Positions 26,849-34,672 of a stretch of 64,000 nucleotides of DNA are shown one piece after another. A program made the translations under genes and the position numbers. The notes under the pieces were generated by a model. It was not told the origin of the DNA and searched no databases. It saw nothing but the letters and a program-made list of their open reading frames with translations. The stretch lies in contig NC_018645.1 of NCBI RefSeq assembly GCF_000307105.1, forward strand, positions 717,001 to 781,000, in the 5' to 3' direction. Positions within the stretch are counted from its first letter, which is position 1. Every line of letters starts with the position of its first letter. Source of the stretch: Desulfobacula toluolica Tol2 (GTDB lineage Bacteria; Desulfobacterota; Desulfobacteria; Desulfobacterales; Desulfobacteraceae).

Positions 26849-26973
26849 TTTTTCTCCTGTTTGATTACATTTGAGTTACCCAATGAATTATATGCATTGA
26901 TTGAATCTAACAACAGCGAGGTCTAAAAGCCTTGATGTTAAGCGAATAGTTGGAAATGGAGACCATACCAAAC

Positions 26974-27017
26974 CGGGGGCAAGCCCTAATCGTGGGGCTT
27001 TGCACCCCCCTTTTTTT
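26974..27017 (+). terminator. rho-independent terminator-like hairpin
   Basis: A GC-rich stem (ggggg-caagccc / ggggctttgc-accccc with one bulge) is followed by seven T on the plus strand. No plus-strand gene ends nearby, so it probably belonged to a gene now lost. Confidence 0.55.
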
Positions 27018-27019
27018 CG

Positions 27020-27145
27020 TTCAGCCAAATACTTAAACAAGGTCCTTTTTCCAATTCCAACCATTTTGCAAACTTCAGCTGCAGTTTTTTCTGAATTTTG
27101 GTAAAGTACACATGCCTGCTCAATTTTTTCAGGATCTATTTTTGG
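27020..27145 (-). pseudogene. remnant of a serine recombinase C-terminal HTH
   Basis: Minus-strand codons read PKIDPEKIEQACVLYQNSEK, then TAAEVCKMVGIGKRTLFKYL: the HTH_7 DNA-binding end of resolvase/invertase proteins. No catalytic domain is present. A relic of a mobile element in the island. Confidence 0.6.
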
Positions 27146-27173
27146 GCTTCATTAAATTCTCCTATTATAGTTT

Positions 27174-28289
27174 TTAACCTTTATTTAATAGGGCGGTAGC
27201 TGTGGCTTCGTTTGTTAGGACAAGATTCGCAGCTTTGTGTTTCATTATTGTTTTAAGAGGGGCTATCTTGTGTTCACCGATACCGATAATTACTATACCA
27301 AGTCCGACGTTATCCTGGTTTGCAGCGATGCTCTTAAAAAAATTTAAATTGACACCGATTGGTATGCGGTAATTGATTTCTGTTTCCTGAAAATCATGAT
27401 TAAAAATCACGCCGCCGAGATTTCCAACTATTGCGTCTATCTTTTGGTGATAGACTTTAATTTTCTCTTCATTAGTATCAATCTCGGAAAATTCTGGCAG
27501 TGTTGATCCAATTGATGTGATGAGGGTTACATTATTTATAAATATAGGTTTATTATTTTTTTTAAAAGAGTGATCATATATATTCCCATATAAAAATCTT
27601 AACGTGTTGTCCATCCTCAATAAAGGTTTACAAGACATCAGTATGTCTTTTGAAGAAAGTTTGTTGTTCAGGTCAACGATCATTGCTGGGCTAATGATTG
27701 ATGGTGCTGGCTTTGCTCCGGAGTTTTGAGCAAAGGCAAATGCGTTGCGATTTGCACTGTTTTCGATTATTTTGGAATACGGTAAGTGACTTTTATTCTT
27801 GCCAAATACTTGCTTCAAATAGTTCAGTGGATAATCTCCAGACAGTGGGTAAACAGTGTTCTTTTTATTATTTCCAATAGACCCCATCGAGTTCGCTACT
27901 TTTCTAAGTGTATACCCCCAACTGGTGATGATCGTCTGATTTGATTGTTTTCTTAGATTAGTTGTTAAGTATGATGCAATTTCACTGTATGGATCACATG
28001 CATCCTTGAATACAATGCATCTGCTTTTGAAAAGTTCAAATAGACTGTTTTCAAGTATAAAGTTTCTATTTGGAAGTAAGTCTTTGTATTCTTCAGGTAT
28101 TTTTACCTCCGTCTTGATAAAACCCAAATCTTCTGCCATCTCCAAATATCGTTTGATTGATGTTGGGCTTTTATCTAATAAATTAGCAATTTGTTTCTGA
28201 TTGTATAATTTCTTTCCGGTTTCTTGATCCTTCTGAAAAGACAGAAAAGCGGTTTGAATACATAGTTGATGTTCTTTTGATTTTGTCAT
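27174..28289 (-). CDS. SorC/DeoR-like sugar-binding transcriptional regulator
   Basis: 371 residues. The N-terminal HTH (QIANLLDKSPTSIKRYLEMA, about 32-51) is followed by a SorC-type effector-binding domain ending KHKAANLVLTNEATATALLN, the usual close of that family. An insertion around residues 180-260 makes it longer than the typical ~320. The gene lies alone, upstream of the resolvase remnant, with no sugar-use genes beside it, so its target is unknown. Confidence 0.6.
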   Translation of the reverse strand: MTKSKEHQLCIQTAFLSFQKDQETGKKLYNQKQIANLLDKSPTSIKRYLEMAEDLGFIKTEVKIPEEYKDLLPNRNFILENSLFELFKSRCIVFKDACDPYSEIASYLTTNLRKQSNQTIITSWGYTLRKVANSMGSIGNNKKNTVYPLSGDYPLNYLKQVFGKNKSHLPYSKIIENSANRNAFAFAQNSGAKPAPSIISPAMIVDLNNKLSSKDILMSCKPLLRMDNTLRFLYGNIYDHSFKKNNKPIFINNVTLITSIGSTLPEFSEIDTNEEKIKVYHQKIDAIVGNLGGVIFNHDFQETEINYRIPIGVNLNFFKSIAANQDNVGLGIVIIGIGEHKIAPLKTIMKHKAANLVLTNEATATALLNKG

Positions 28290-28520
28290 TTTTCTTTCAA
28301 TATTGTTATTATTGACATTAATAAAAAGAATACCCTAAATTATATTTTTTTGCAAATTATATTATTTTTAATATATTGTTATAATCTCTTTTTTTTGTTA
28401 ATATCCCCATAATTCACCTTTGCTTAGGGCATATGGGGTTCGATGAAATTTGAGGCATTAGGAACGAAAATGACCAAAGTATCTTAAATCAAAGTAGAAT
28501 TAAAGGGAGAGCATAAATTT

Positions 28521-29696
28521 ATGTCTAAATTTATTGGAGTTATTGGAGTTATTGGAGTTTACCTTATCTATGGTATGTTTAAATTTCTTTTTGTAATATT
28601 CGCTGTTACAATAGCTTTTGAAATTAATGAAATCGTTGGTTCTTACACTACTTCAGATAAAATAAATATGAGTAAAAATAATGAAGAATCCTTTATGGAA
28701 AAATATGATCGTGGATGGATATTAGGGATAGGGGATGATAATGGTCGTATCGATGCTTTCGAAATTGTTAAGGTAAATGGTTTTGCCAAGCTTGATATTC
28801 AAGATTTAGTACCTTCAGTTTTGAAATCGAAGGAAGAAAAAGTGGCAGGTGGGTTAAACGAAGAAGTTCTTATGGAATATTTGAAGGACGCAAAAAGGGT
28901 AAAACTATCCAAATATGAGGCAATTAATTTAATATATCCAGAAGCAACACGTATGTATGCAAGGCGTGTTGCTGGTGTTAACTTCCCAAAGAACATTGAG
29001 TATTTCAAAAATGGAGAAAAAAAATACAAAGGATTTTTGAACAATGGCAAAGCGCATGGGCAAGGAACTTTGTATTATGAAAATTCCAATCCACAATATG
29101 TAGGGCAGTGGAAAGATGGGTATTCTCATGGGGTTGGAACACTTTATTATGAGAATGGTCAAAGATTTTATGAAGGCAGTGTCAAAAATGCCGAAATGCA
29201 TGGACAAGGTACCATGTATTATGAAAATGGTTCAAAGTTGTTTGAAGGTTTTTTTAAAAACGGAGAAATGGATGGTCGCGGTGTTATGTATAATAAAAAG
29301 GGTCAAATACAACGCAAAGGACAATGGATAGAAAATAAATTCATAGAAAATAATTTAGTTGAGCTTTGGCTTGATAAGGCATTTGAAAAATTTCATGCTT
29401 ATGTTTTTGGGGGTGAAGAAACTGAGATACTTGGAAAATGGCGATATAAAAATGAATATTGGGATGTCAAATATATATTGATGAAAAAAAACGAAAAAAC
29501 TTTTTTAGTTAAAGAATTTAGAGATGGACGTAGCTCAGAGTATGAAATGACTCAAAGTATATATTTAGAACAGCAATTTTTTAAATATAAAAAGAAAATG
29601 GATTTCGGAGAATCTTACTTGCTCGATAGTGATACTAATTTAGTTGTTTATAATAACGGAAAAATCGTTGACGTAATAATGCAGGGTCTATTGTAA
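28521..29696 (+). CDS. membrane-anchored MORN-repeat protein
   Basis: 391 residues with RBS AAAGGGAG. One N-terminal membrane segment (about 4-35) precedes an unknown domain. MORN repeats run from residue ~157 to 275: YKGFLNNGKAHGQGTLYYEN, YVGQWKDGYSHGVGTLYYEN, YEGSVKNAEMHGQGTMYYEN and FEGFFKNGEMDGRGVMY. MORN repeats form elongated sheets used for protein or lipid contact, and in bacteria are sometimes toxin-linked. The C-terminal 110 residues are unrecognised. Confidence 0.75.
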   Translation: MSKFIGVIGVIGVYLIYGMFKFLFVIFAVTIAFEINEIVGSYTTSDKINMSKNNEESFMEKYDRGWILGIGDDNGRIDAFEIVKVNGFAKLDIQDLVPSVLKSKEEKVAGGLNEEVLMEYLKDAKRVKLSKYEAINLIYPEATRMYARRVAGVNFPKNIEYFKNGEKKYKGFLNNGKAHGQGTLYYENSNPQYVGQWKDGYSHGVGTLYYENGQRFYEGSVKNAEMHGQGTMYYENGSKLFEGFFKNGEMDGRGVMYNKKGQIQRKGQWIENKFIENNLVELWLDKAFEKFHAYVFGGEETEILGKWRYKNEYWDVKYILMKKNEKTFLVKEFRDGRSSEYEMTQSIYLEQQFFKYKKKMDFGESYLLDSDTNLVVYNNGKIVDVIMQGLL

Positions 29697-29850
29697 AAAA
29701 AAACAGGAACATCTGATATGAACATACGGGTCAAAAAAATGCGCTCGTTAAACATTATACAGGGTATAAATCACGGTTGTTGTAGCAAAAGTTAAAATTA
29801 AGGCTTATGTTTTACTCAATACATGATAAATATACAAGGAGATGAAGATA

Positions 29851-30831
29851 ATGAATATATTTCTATTCACCAGAATTCAAAATGAAAATGACGCCCTAAA
29901 GACCATCAAGGATAGCTCAATGGTATTTTTCTTTCTGATAGTCTTATCCGTTTATCAGGATGCCCAAAGCATTATTTTATTTTATGTTCGTATTCCAAGT
30001 TTAGCAATAGCTTTCGAAGAGTGTCATTTGAAGTTAGTAATACGTCATTTCATTATCTATACAATATCAACGATCATGCTTTTAAAGTGGAAATCAAGAG
30101 TTACAGCTATTTTGCTATTTTTATTATCATTATCAAGCTTGGTGAATACAGGCTGCTATAGCTATATTTATATAATTTGGATTATCATTCAAGTAATTGT
30201 GTTTTGGGCAGCGATTCGTGCAGTTGAAGCAACATTTAAGCTGCATGGAAAATTTACAGCAAAAATTCATAAAAAGCACTCCGACTATCATCATAAAAAT
30301 AAAAATATTGAAAAGCCTTATACGGATATTAAAATTCAAACGATAATTTTATCCATTACGGGGATTATTTCTTTCCTGATAATAATTTTTCCTCCAGTAA
30401 TTTATCCATCAAAAGGAGATAAGGGATATGCCTTTATTCTTAGAGAGTATGCAACTGTGAATACTAAGTTACTGCTTGTTCAGATTATTGTTTGTATCCT
30501 CTTGGGAAGTATTTGTTATTTAATTTTAATTTTCAAAGATTCCAAAAAAAAATTATGGAATGCAAACTTTTCATTTACTATTGGCAACTTAATTCAAAAT
30601 AAACTTCCAAATTTATTGAAAATATTTATCAAATTCTTCATAATTCTTTTTGTCTTTATTTTTGATTGTATACTTAGGGCATACATGAGAGAAGAGGACA
30701 TCACATTCATTATACCAGAGATAATATTAGCGTTCGGCCCACTCGTTATAATAATTGTTGTATGGAAATATTTTTTGCCTTTAGAGGAAAAAGGGTTCAT
30801 TCCAACAAAGGTACAAAAGAGGGATTTATAA
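29851..30831 (+). CDS. polytopic membrane protein
   Basis: The frame is open from ATG 29842, but AAGGAG at 29836-29841 abuts that codon, so ATG 29851 (MNIFLFTRIQNEND) with 9-base spacing is preferred. About seven hydrophobic segments alternate with basic loops. No family is recognised. It follows the MORN gene on the same strand after a 154-bp gap that shows nothing. Confidence 0.6.
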   Translation: MNIFLFTRIQNENDALKTIKDSSMVFFFLIVLSVYQDAQSIILFYVRIPSLAIAFEECHLKLVIRHFIIYTISTIMLLKWKSRVTAILLFLLSLSSLVNTGCYSYIYIIWIIIQVIVFWAAIRAVEATFKLHGKFTAKIHKKHSDYHHKNKNIEKPYTDIKIQTIILSITGIISFLIIIFPPVIYPSKGDKGYAFILREYATVNTKLLLVQIIVCILLGSICYLILIFKDSKKKLWNANFSFTIGNLIQNKLPNLLKIFIKFFIILFVFIFDCILRAYMREEDITFIIPEIILAFGPLVIIIVVWKYFLPLEEKGFIPTKVQKRDL

Positions 30832-31040
30832 AAATCAACGCTTACATCATGGTCAACCAAATAATCTTTCGGTGAGTTCTTGTATTTGAGATACCATAGA
30901 TATGCCAGGTATAGCCTTTCTTTTATGGCTTGATTTATTTCATTTTTTAGAGTGTCGAGGTCATCGGTGCTGGCCAATAGATCTACCACAAGATTCCCCC
31001 AATCAAGGTCTCCGATTGGTTCAGGTATTTTGTAATCCAT
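30594..31040 (-). CDS. hypothetical protein, probably truncated at its 3' end
   Basis: The first ~70 residues (MDYKIPEPIGDLDWGNLVVD..., KERLYLAYLWYLKYKNSPKD) look genuine and have AGGAGG upstream. Beyond about base 30832 the frame runs antisense to the membrane protein gene and looks like shadow. I read it as the 5' part of a small gene whose end was replaced. It follows the HTH gene on the same strand. Confidence 0.4.
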   Translation of the reverse strand: MDYKIPEPIGDLDWGNLVVDLLASTDDLDTLKNEINQAIKERLYLAYLWYLKYKNSPKDYLVDHDVSVDFYKSLFCTFVGMNPFSSKGKKYFHTTIIITSGPNANIISGIMNVMSSSLMYALSIQSKIKTKRIMKNLINIFNKFGSLF

Positions 31041-31097
31041 AGCCTCCTCCCAAAAAGTTTGTTTTTGGGAGAATTCTATATTGAAACCTCAAATCGG

Positions 31098-31367
31098 TTA
31101 AGAGGAGAGGAAGGTGCCGTTACGGATCAGACGCTCCGTGATCCTAATTAGCTTTTTGATCTGTTCCAATGTGAATATCCTTTTTACCCCTATTTTTTCA
31201 AATTCTGGATAATAACCTCGGTATATTCTTTGCCTGAAAGTATCAGGTGAGATTTTCAAAACTTTACATACATCACGGGTCATGTAATAATCTTTTGTTT
31301 TTAAACCAAGGTCGTTAATGTTGGATTCGGGTTCTTTGAAATAGGGTTCTGGAAGGTGGATATGCAT
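31098..31367 (-). CDS. MerR-like helix-turn-helix protein
   Basis: ATG 31367 gives 89 residues. YMTRDVCKVLKISPDTFRQR, then IYRGYYPEFEKIGVKRIFTL, is a MerR/excisionase-type winged HTH. The frame runs 39 codons further upstream into the duplicated yifB segment, but that part is not native. Function as a DNA-binding regulator or excisionase is inferred. It is the last gene before the right direct repeat. Confidence 0.55.
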   Translation of the reverse strand: MHIHLPEPYFKEPESNINDLGLKTKDYYMTRDVCKVLKISPDTFRQRIYRGYYPEFEKIGVKRIFTLEQIKKLIRITERLIRNGTFLSS

Positions 31368-31423
31368 TGAAAACAGTTGGTTAAGGGGGTTTGTGAACTT
31401 CGAATCCCTATCCTTGCGGGTAT

Positions 31424-31894
31424 TTGTCCGATCCCATGGGCAAGTGCACCTGTACGCAGCCCCAGATTCAAAAATACAGATCAAAAATTTCAGGACCGCT
31501 TCTGGACAGAATAGATATCCAGATTGAAGTACCCAGAGTCGAGTATAAAGATCTTGCCGGCGGAACTGAAGGTGAAGGATCTTCTCTAATCAGAAAAAGG
31601 GTAAATAAAGCCCGGAAGATTCAGGAAGAAAGATTGAAAAAATCAGATTTATTCAGTAATGCCAAAATGAGCAGCCGCCACTTGAAAGTGTTTTGTCCTC
31701 TGGATGGCGAATGTGAGAAACTTCTTGAACAGGCTGTTGATGTCCTTGGGTTTTCCGTCAGGGCCTGCCATTCCGTGATACGGGTGGCCAGGACCATTGC
31801 AGATCTTGAAGCGGAACCTGAGATTAAGCGGGATCATCTGGCCGAAGCCGTCCAGTTCAGGAGTTTTGACAGGGGATCTGGACAATCATGCTGA
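31424..31894 (+). pseudogene. yifB 3' fragment
   Basis: 156 codons from within the ATPase domain (MSDPMGKCTCTQPQIQKYRS) to the stop, without Walker A and B. It is the product of the segment duplication, joined upstream to island sequence near 31402. The only functional yifB is at 13247-14788. Confidence 0.9.
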
Positions 31895-31927
31895 AAACAG
31901 TATTAACTGCTACGGGCAGAACTGATA

Positions 31928-32389
31928 TTGATATCAATCCATGAGCTGTTCAAGTGTGATCCCCATGGTATCGGCCAGCTTTTTTATCAGGTATTCGTAT
32001 TCATTCCAGGGGATGAGCTCAACTGGTTTAATATGTCGGTTCACAGCAATTCAGAATATGCCAGGGGAACCTGGTTCAAGGAACGCTCAATTGCGGGTCC
32101 AATAATTTTTACCGTGGCTGACGGCTTGATTCATAATGCAGATAATATTGCCGGATTTCTGGCCGGGGACGGATATGAAATTTATGCTTATATTGGTGTG
32201 AACAATATGAAGATCACGTCTCCTGTGATGTTTGGGGACACCCTGAGGGCTGAAGCAGAGGTCGTTGAGCTTCGTCCGACCAAAAATCCGGAAAGGTTCT
32301 TGTTTGTTTACAAAAACAGGGCTTACAACCAGCGTGATCAGCAGGTGATAGAATATCAAACAACAATGATGGTCACTAAAAAAGAGTAA
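31928..32389 (+). pseudogene. chimeric MaoC-like hydratase, copy 2
   Basis: Same structure as copy 1: an artificial N-terminus read antisense through a regulator remnant (31934-32014), then the MaoC hotdog segment from about 32015. One residue differs in FGDTLRAE context (VMFG here, VIFG in copy 1). It needs a TTG start and is probably not functional. Confidence 0.7.
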
Positions 32390-32432
32390 GTTCGGATGTT
32401 TTATGGGTTAGGCTTTGCGGGGAAAAAAAGAG

Positions 32433-32969
32433 ATGAAAAAACTATCAATAATATTGGCTTTATTCCTGATGGGGTGTGTTGGAATACCTGAAAATATTAA
32501 ACCCGTTGATAATTTCGAGTTGGAAAAATATCTGGGCAAGTGGTACGAAATTGCGCGGCTGGATCATTCATTCGAACGGGGGTTGACACGAATAACAGCA
32601 GATTACAGTTTACGCAATGATGGTGGTGTCAGGGTATTGAATCGCGGTTACTCGGTTAAAGAAAACGCCTGGAAAGAGGTCGAAGGGAAGGCTTATTTTG
32701 TAAAAGGATCTGATCAGGGTTACCTGAAAGTTTCTTTCTTTGGTCCCTTTTATGGTTCTTATATCATTTTTGGCCTTGATCATGATAATTACCAATATTC
32801 AATCGTATGCGGCCCTGATAAATCTTATTTGTGGATTCTGGCCAGAGGCCCGGAAATAAATGCAGACTTAAAAAATAAGCTCATTGAAAAAGCAGCAGCA
32901 TCGGGATTTGAAACGAACAAATTGATATTTGTCGATCATGGATCCCTTTTATCTCTCTCCAGGGGATGA
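32433..32969 (+). CDS. lipocalin family outer-membrane lipoprotein (Blc-like), last residues altered
   Basis: 178 residues from ATG 32433. Lipobox FLMGC at the end of the signal peptide, GxW motif in YLGKWYEIARLD, and the C-terminal part YSIVCGPDKSYLWILARGPE typical of Blc. Blc-type lipocalins bind lysophospholipids at the outer membrane. After FVDHG near base 32940 the frame enters the antisense strand of a HEPN gene (LLSLSRG), so the natural last few residues are replaced. The fold should be unaffected. Confidence 0.85.
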   Translation: MKKLSIILALFLMGCVGIPENIKPVDNFELEKYLGKWYEIARLDHSFERGLTRITADYSLRNDGGVRVLNRGYSVKENAWKEVEGKAYFVKGSDQGYLKVSFFGPFYGSYIIFGLDHDNYQYSIVCGPDKSYLWILARGPEINADLKNKLIEKAAASGFETNKLIFVDHGSLLSLSRG

Positions 32970-33201
32970 CGGGATAATTTTTTAAAAGGGACTGATCTGT
33001 TATTTTATCTATTTTTTTGACAAGCTCCCCGATCACAATCAATGGCATGCATAACAGATCAAGCCTTTCAATGCCTTCTGGAGAATCAGTTAGATCGGAA
33101 ACAACACTTATGGATTGCGCCCTCAATTGGATTTTGTTTAAGCAATCCTGTGTTTTGTTTAATAAATCAGCAAGAATCTCAGTATCATACATAAATAACA
33201 T
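32881..33201 (-). pseudogene. HEPN (DUF86) toxin, 3' truncated
   Basis: The N-terminal 80 residues (YDTEILADLLNKTQDCLNKI, ..., YPVIPWREIKG) are a DUF86/HEPN protein. The family's catalytic RX4-6H motif normally follows PWREIKGMRD. Here the sequence is cut at about 32940 and continues antisense through the lipocalin gene, so the motif is missing. It overlaps the MNT gene by 17 bp, as in HepT-MntA pairs. An RNase toxin presumably inactivated by the junction. Confidence 0.75.
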
Positions 33202-33487
33202 CCTTTGAAATTCGCTCTTTCAAAAGAGGACTCAAGTCCTCCCGATAGGTAACAACGTCAACCGGCATTCCAAGGAAATTTTCTAAGCTCATTTTTAAAC
33301 CGATTCTATTTAAAAGATTACGTTTGCTTAGCTCTACAACAATATCAATATCGCTATCTTTATTGACGGTTCCTCTGGCAACGGATCCAAAAATGCCCAT
33401 TTTAGTAACCCCGAATTTTTTGGCTTGTTTCTTTTTATATTCTTTTAACAGGGTTATAATGTGTTTTTTATTAATCATCATCCTCAT
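33185..33487 (-). CDS. mntA: MNT-type nucleotidyltransferase antitoxin
   Basis: 100 residues. GIFGSVARGTVNKDSDIDIV contains the nucleotidyltransferase signature GSxARG...DxD. In HEPN/MNT pairs this enzyme AMPylates the HEPN toxin and neutralises it. It is the first gene of the pair. Its first ~103 bases are repeated, with the upstream sequence, at 61498-61629. Confidence 0.82.
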   Translation of the reverse strand: MRMMINKKHIITLLKEYKKKQAKKFGVTKMGIFGSVARGTVNKDSDIDIVVELSKRNLLNRIGLKMSLENFLGMPVDVVTYREDLSPLLKERISKDVIYV

Positions 33488-33641
33488 CCGTTTTTTATGT
33501 TAGATATTAAAAAATTACCGAACTAAAGTTCGAAAACTGCCAAACCATCCGTAAAAATTTGCATCCATAAAAAATTGATTGTTCACGAGTAATCTTTTAT
33601 AAAAGTAAGCACCACACGAACTTTATATTTAGGAGTTACCC

Positions 33642-33800
33642 GTGAACAATAATTCATTTATAAATCAGTTTTCAGAAAATATCAAATTCCATTACACCTG
33701 TTTTGATCGGGTCATTATCCGTGGATACATCCGGAATTTTTTCTCCATGGCCTGTGTGGTTCTTTTTCTCAAAGCCATGGGCTTATCAATAAGGGTTTAA
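33642..33800 (+). pseudogene. short remnant of an unrecognised mobile-type gene
   Basis: GTG 33642 with AGGAG upstream opens 52 residues (NSFINQFSENIKFHYTCFDR, VIIRGYIRNFFSM) ending early at 33800. This looks like the N-terminus of a larger protein that I associate with repeated, transposon-like genes in Desulfobacterota, but I cannot name it. The 150 bp upstream (33488-33641) show nothing else. Confidence 0.35.
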
Positions 33801-33915
33801 GCCTGATTACACAAGGCTTGGCGGTTAATATGTGAAATCCAAAAAACGTAAATTTTTCTCACGTTTTTTAAAAACAAAGCGTATCAGAAAACATATAAAA
33901 AAAGAGGGGTGGTTT

Positions 33916-34371
33916 ATGTGTAAGATAGCAGCAGGCACTAAAATTTTGTGTCGCGTAAACAGGACGCTTGATAAGGGGGATTTTTCCATCCTGCATCAGC
34001 TCAACTGGTTTAATATGTCGGTTCACAGCAATTCGGAATATGCCAGGAGAACCTGGTTCAAGGAACGCTCACTTGCGGGTCCAATCATTTTTACCGTGGC
34101 TGACGGCCTGATTCATAATGCAGATAATATTGCCGAATTTCTGGCCGGGGACGGATATGAAATTTATGCTTATATTGGTGTGAACAATATGAAGATCAAC
34201 TCTCCTGTGATGTTTGGGGACACCCTGAGAGCTGAAGCAGAGGTCGTTGAGCTTCGTCCGACCAAAAATCAGGAAAGGTTCTTGTTTGTTTACAAAAACA
34301 GGGCTTACAACCAGCGTGATCAGCAGGTGATAGAATATCAAACAACAATGATGGTCACTAAAAAAGAGTAA
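33916..34371 (+). CDS. MaoC-like (hotdog fold) hydratase, apparently intact copy
   Basis: 151 residues from ATG 33916 with GAGGGG upstream. MCKIAAGTKILCRVNRTLDK is a normal MaoC-family N-terminus and runs into LNWFNMSVHSNSEYAR and FGDTLRAEAEVVEL. Members hydrate enoyl-CoAs or act as related thioesterases; the substrate is unknown. Its 3' 392 bp (33998-34389) are ~97% the same as the two chimeric copies. The frame is open further upstream to 33832, but that part is Lys/Arg-rich and not family-like. Confidence 0.65.
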   Translation: MCKIAAGTKILCRVNRTLDKGDFSILHQLNWFNMSVHSNSEYARRTWFKERSLAGPIIFTVADGLIHNADNIAEFLAGDGYEIYAYIGVNNMKINSPVMFGDTLRAEAEVVELRPTKNQERFLFVYKNRAYNQRDQQVIEYQTTMMVTKKE

Positions 34372-34418
34372 GTTCGGATGTTTTATGGGAATTCGGATGA
34401 AGAGGATTGGTATAAGCA

Positions 34419-34658
34419 TTATCCGCCGGCCATGGCCTGAAAAATATGCAGGGTTGCCCCATGGATCAACCGGTCTGTTGATTTGGCAATTGTTTTGTTC
34501 ATGATGACAAGATAGTTGCTTGTATCCGGAATACCCAGATGAGCAAGTAGGTCGGTAACCCTTGCATCATCCGGAATATTCACATCCATACCGTTTAACG
34601 AATCATACCCCGGAAAATTTTGCCCCAGGGTGCCGAATAATTTAACCTTGATATTCAA
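34419..34658 (-). CDS. MoaD/ThiS-like ubiquitin-fold sulfur carrier
   Basis: 79 residues ending in Ala-Gly-Gly, the C-terminal GG that is adenylated and thiocarboxylated in MoaD/ThiS proteins. The N-terminus MNIKVKLFGTLGQNFPGYDS is the MoaD strand pair. It lies 14 bp after the aldehyde oxidoreductase gene, a common pairing; it probably supplies dithiolene sulfur for that enzyme's tungstopterin. It is the last gene of the amine dehydrogenase operon and converges on maoC. Confidence 0.85.
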   Translation of the reverse strand: MNIKVKLFGTLGQNFPGYDSLNGMDVNIPDDARVTDLLAHLGIPDTSNYLVIMNKTIAKSTDRLIHGATLHIFQAMAGG

Positions 34659-34672
34659 TTGACATCATCCAG

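Larger units (their letters stand above)
31402..32793 (+). repeat. 1.39-kb direct repeat, right copy
   Basis: Matches 14296-15687 at offset 17106. Differences include t/c at 31743, g/t in the lipocalin part and a G making a Met codon in maoC (gtgatg for gtgatt). In this copy yifB is truncated and the lipocalin gene continues. Confidence 0.9.

Noticed and set aside
31386-31412. gtgaacttcgaatccctatc resembles the T-arm of a tRNA, which would make an attachment site at the island boundary
   Set aside because: No GGTTCGAATCC loop with a complementary stem, no acceptor stem and no CCA; no tRNA can be folded.
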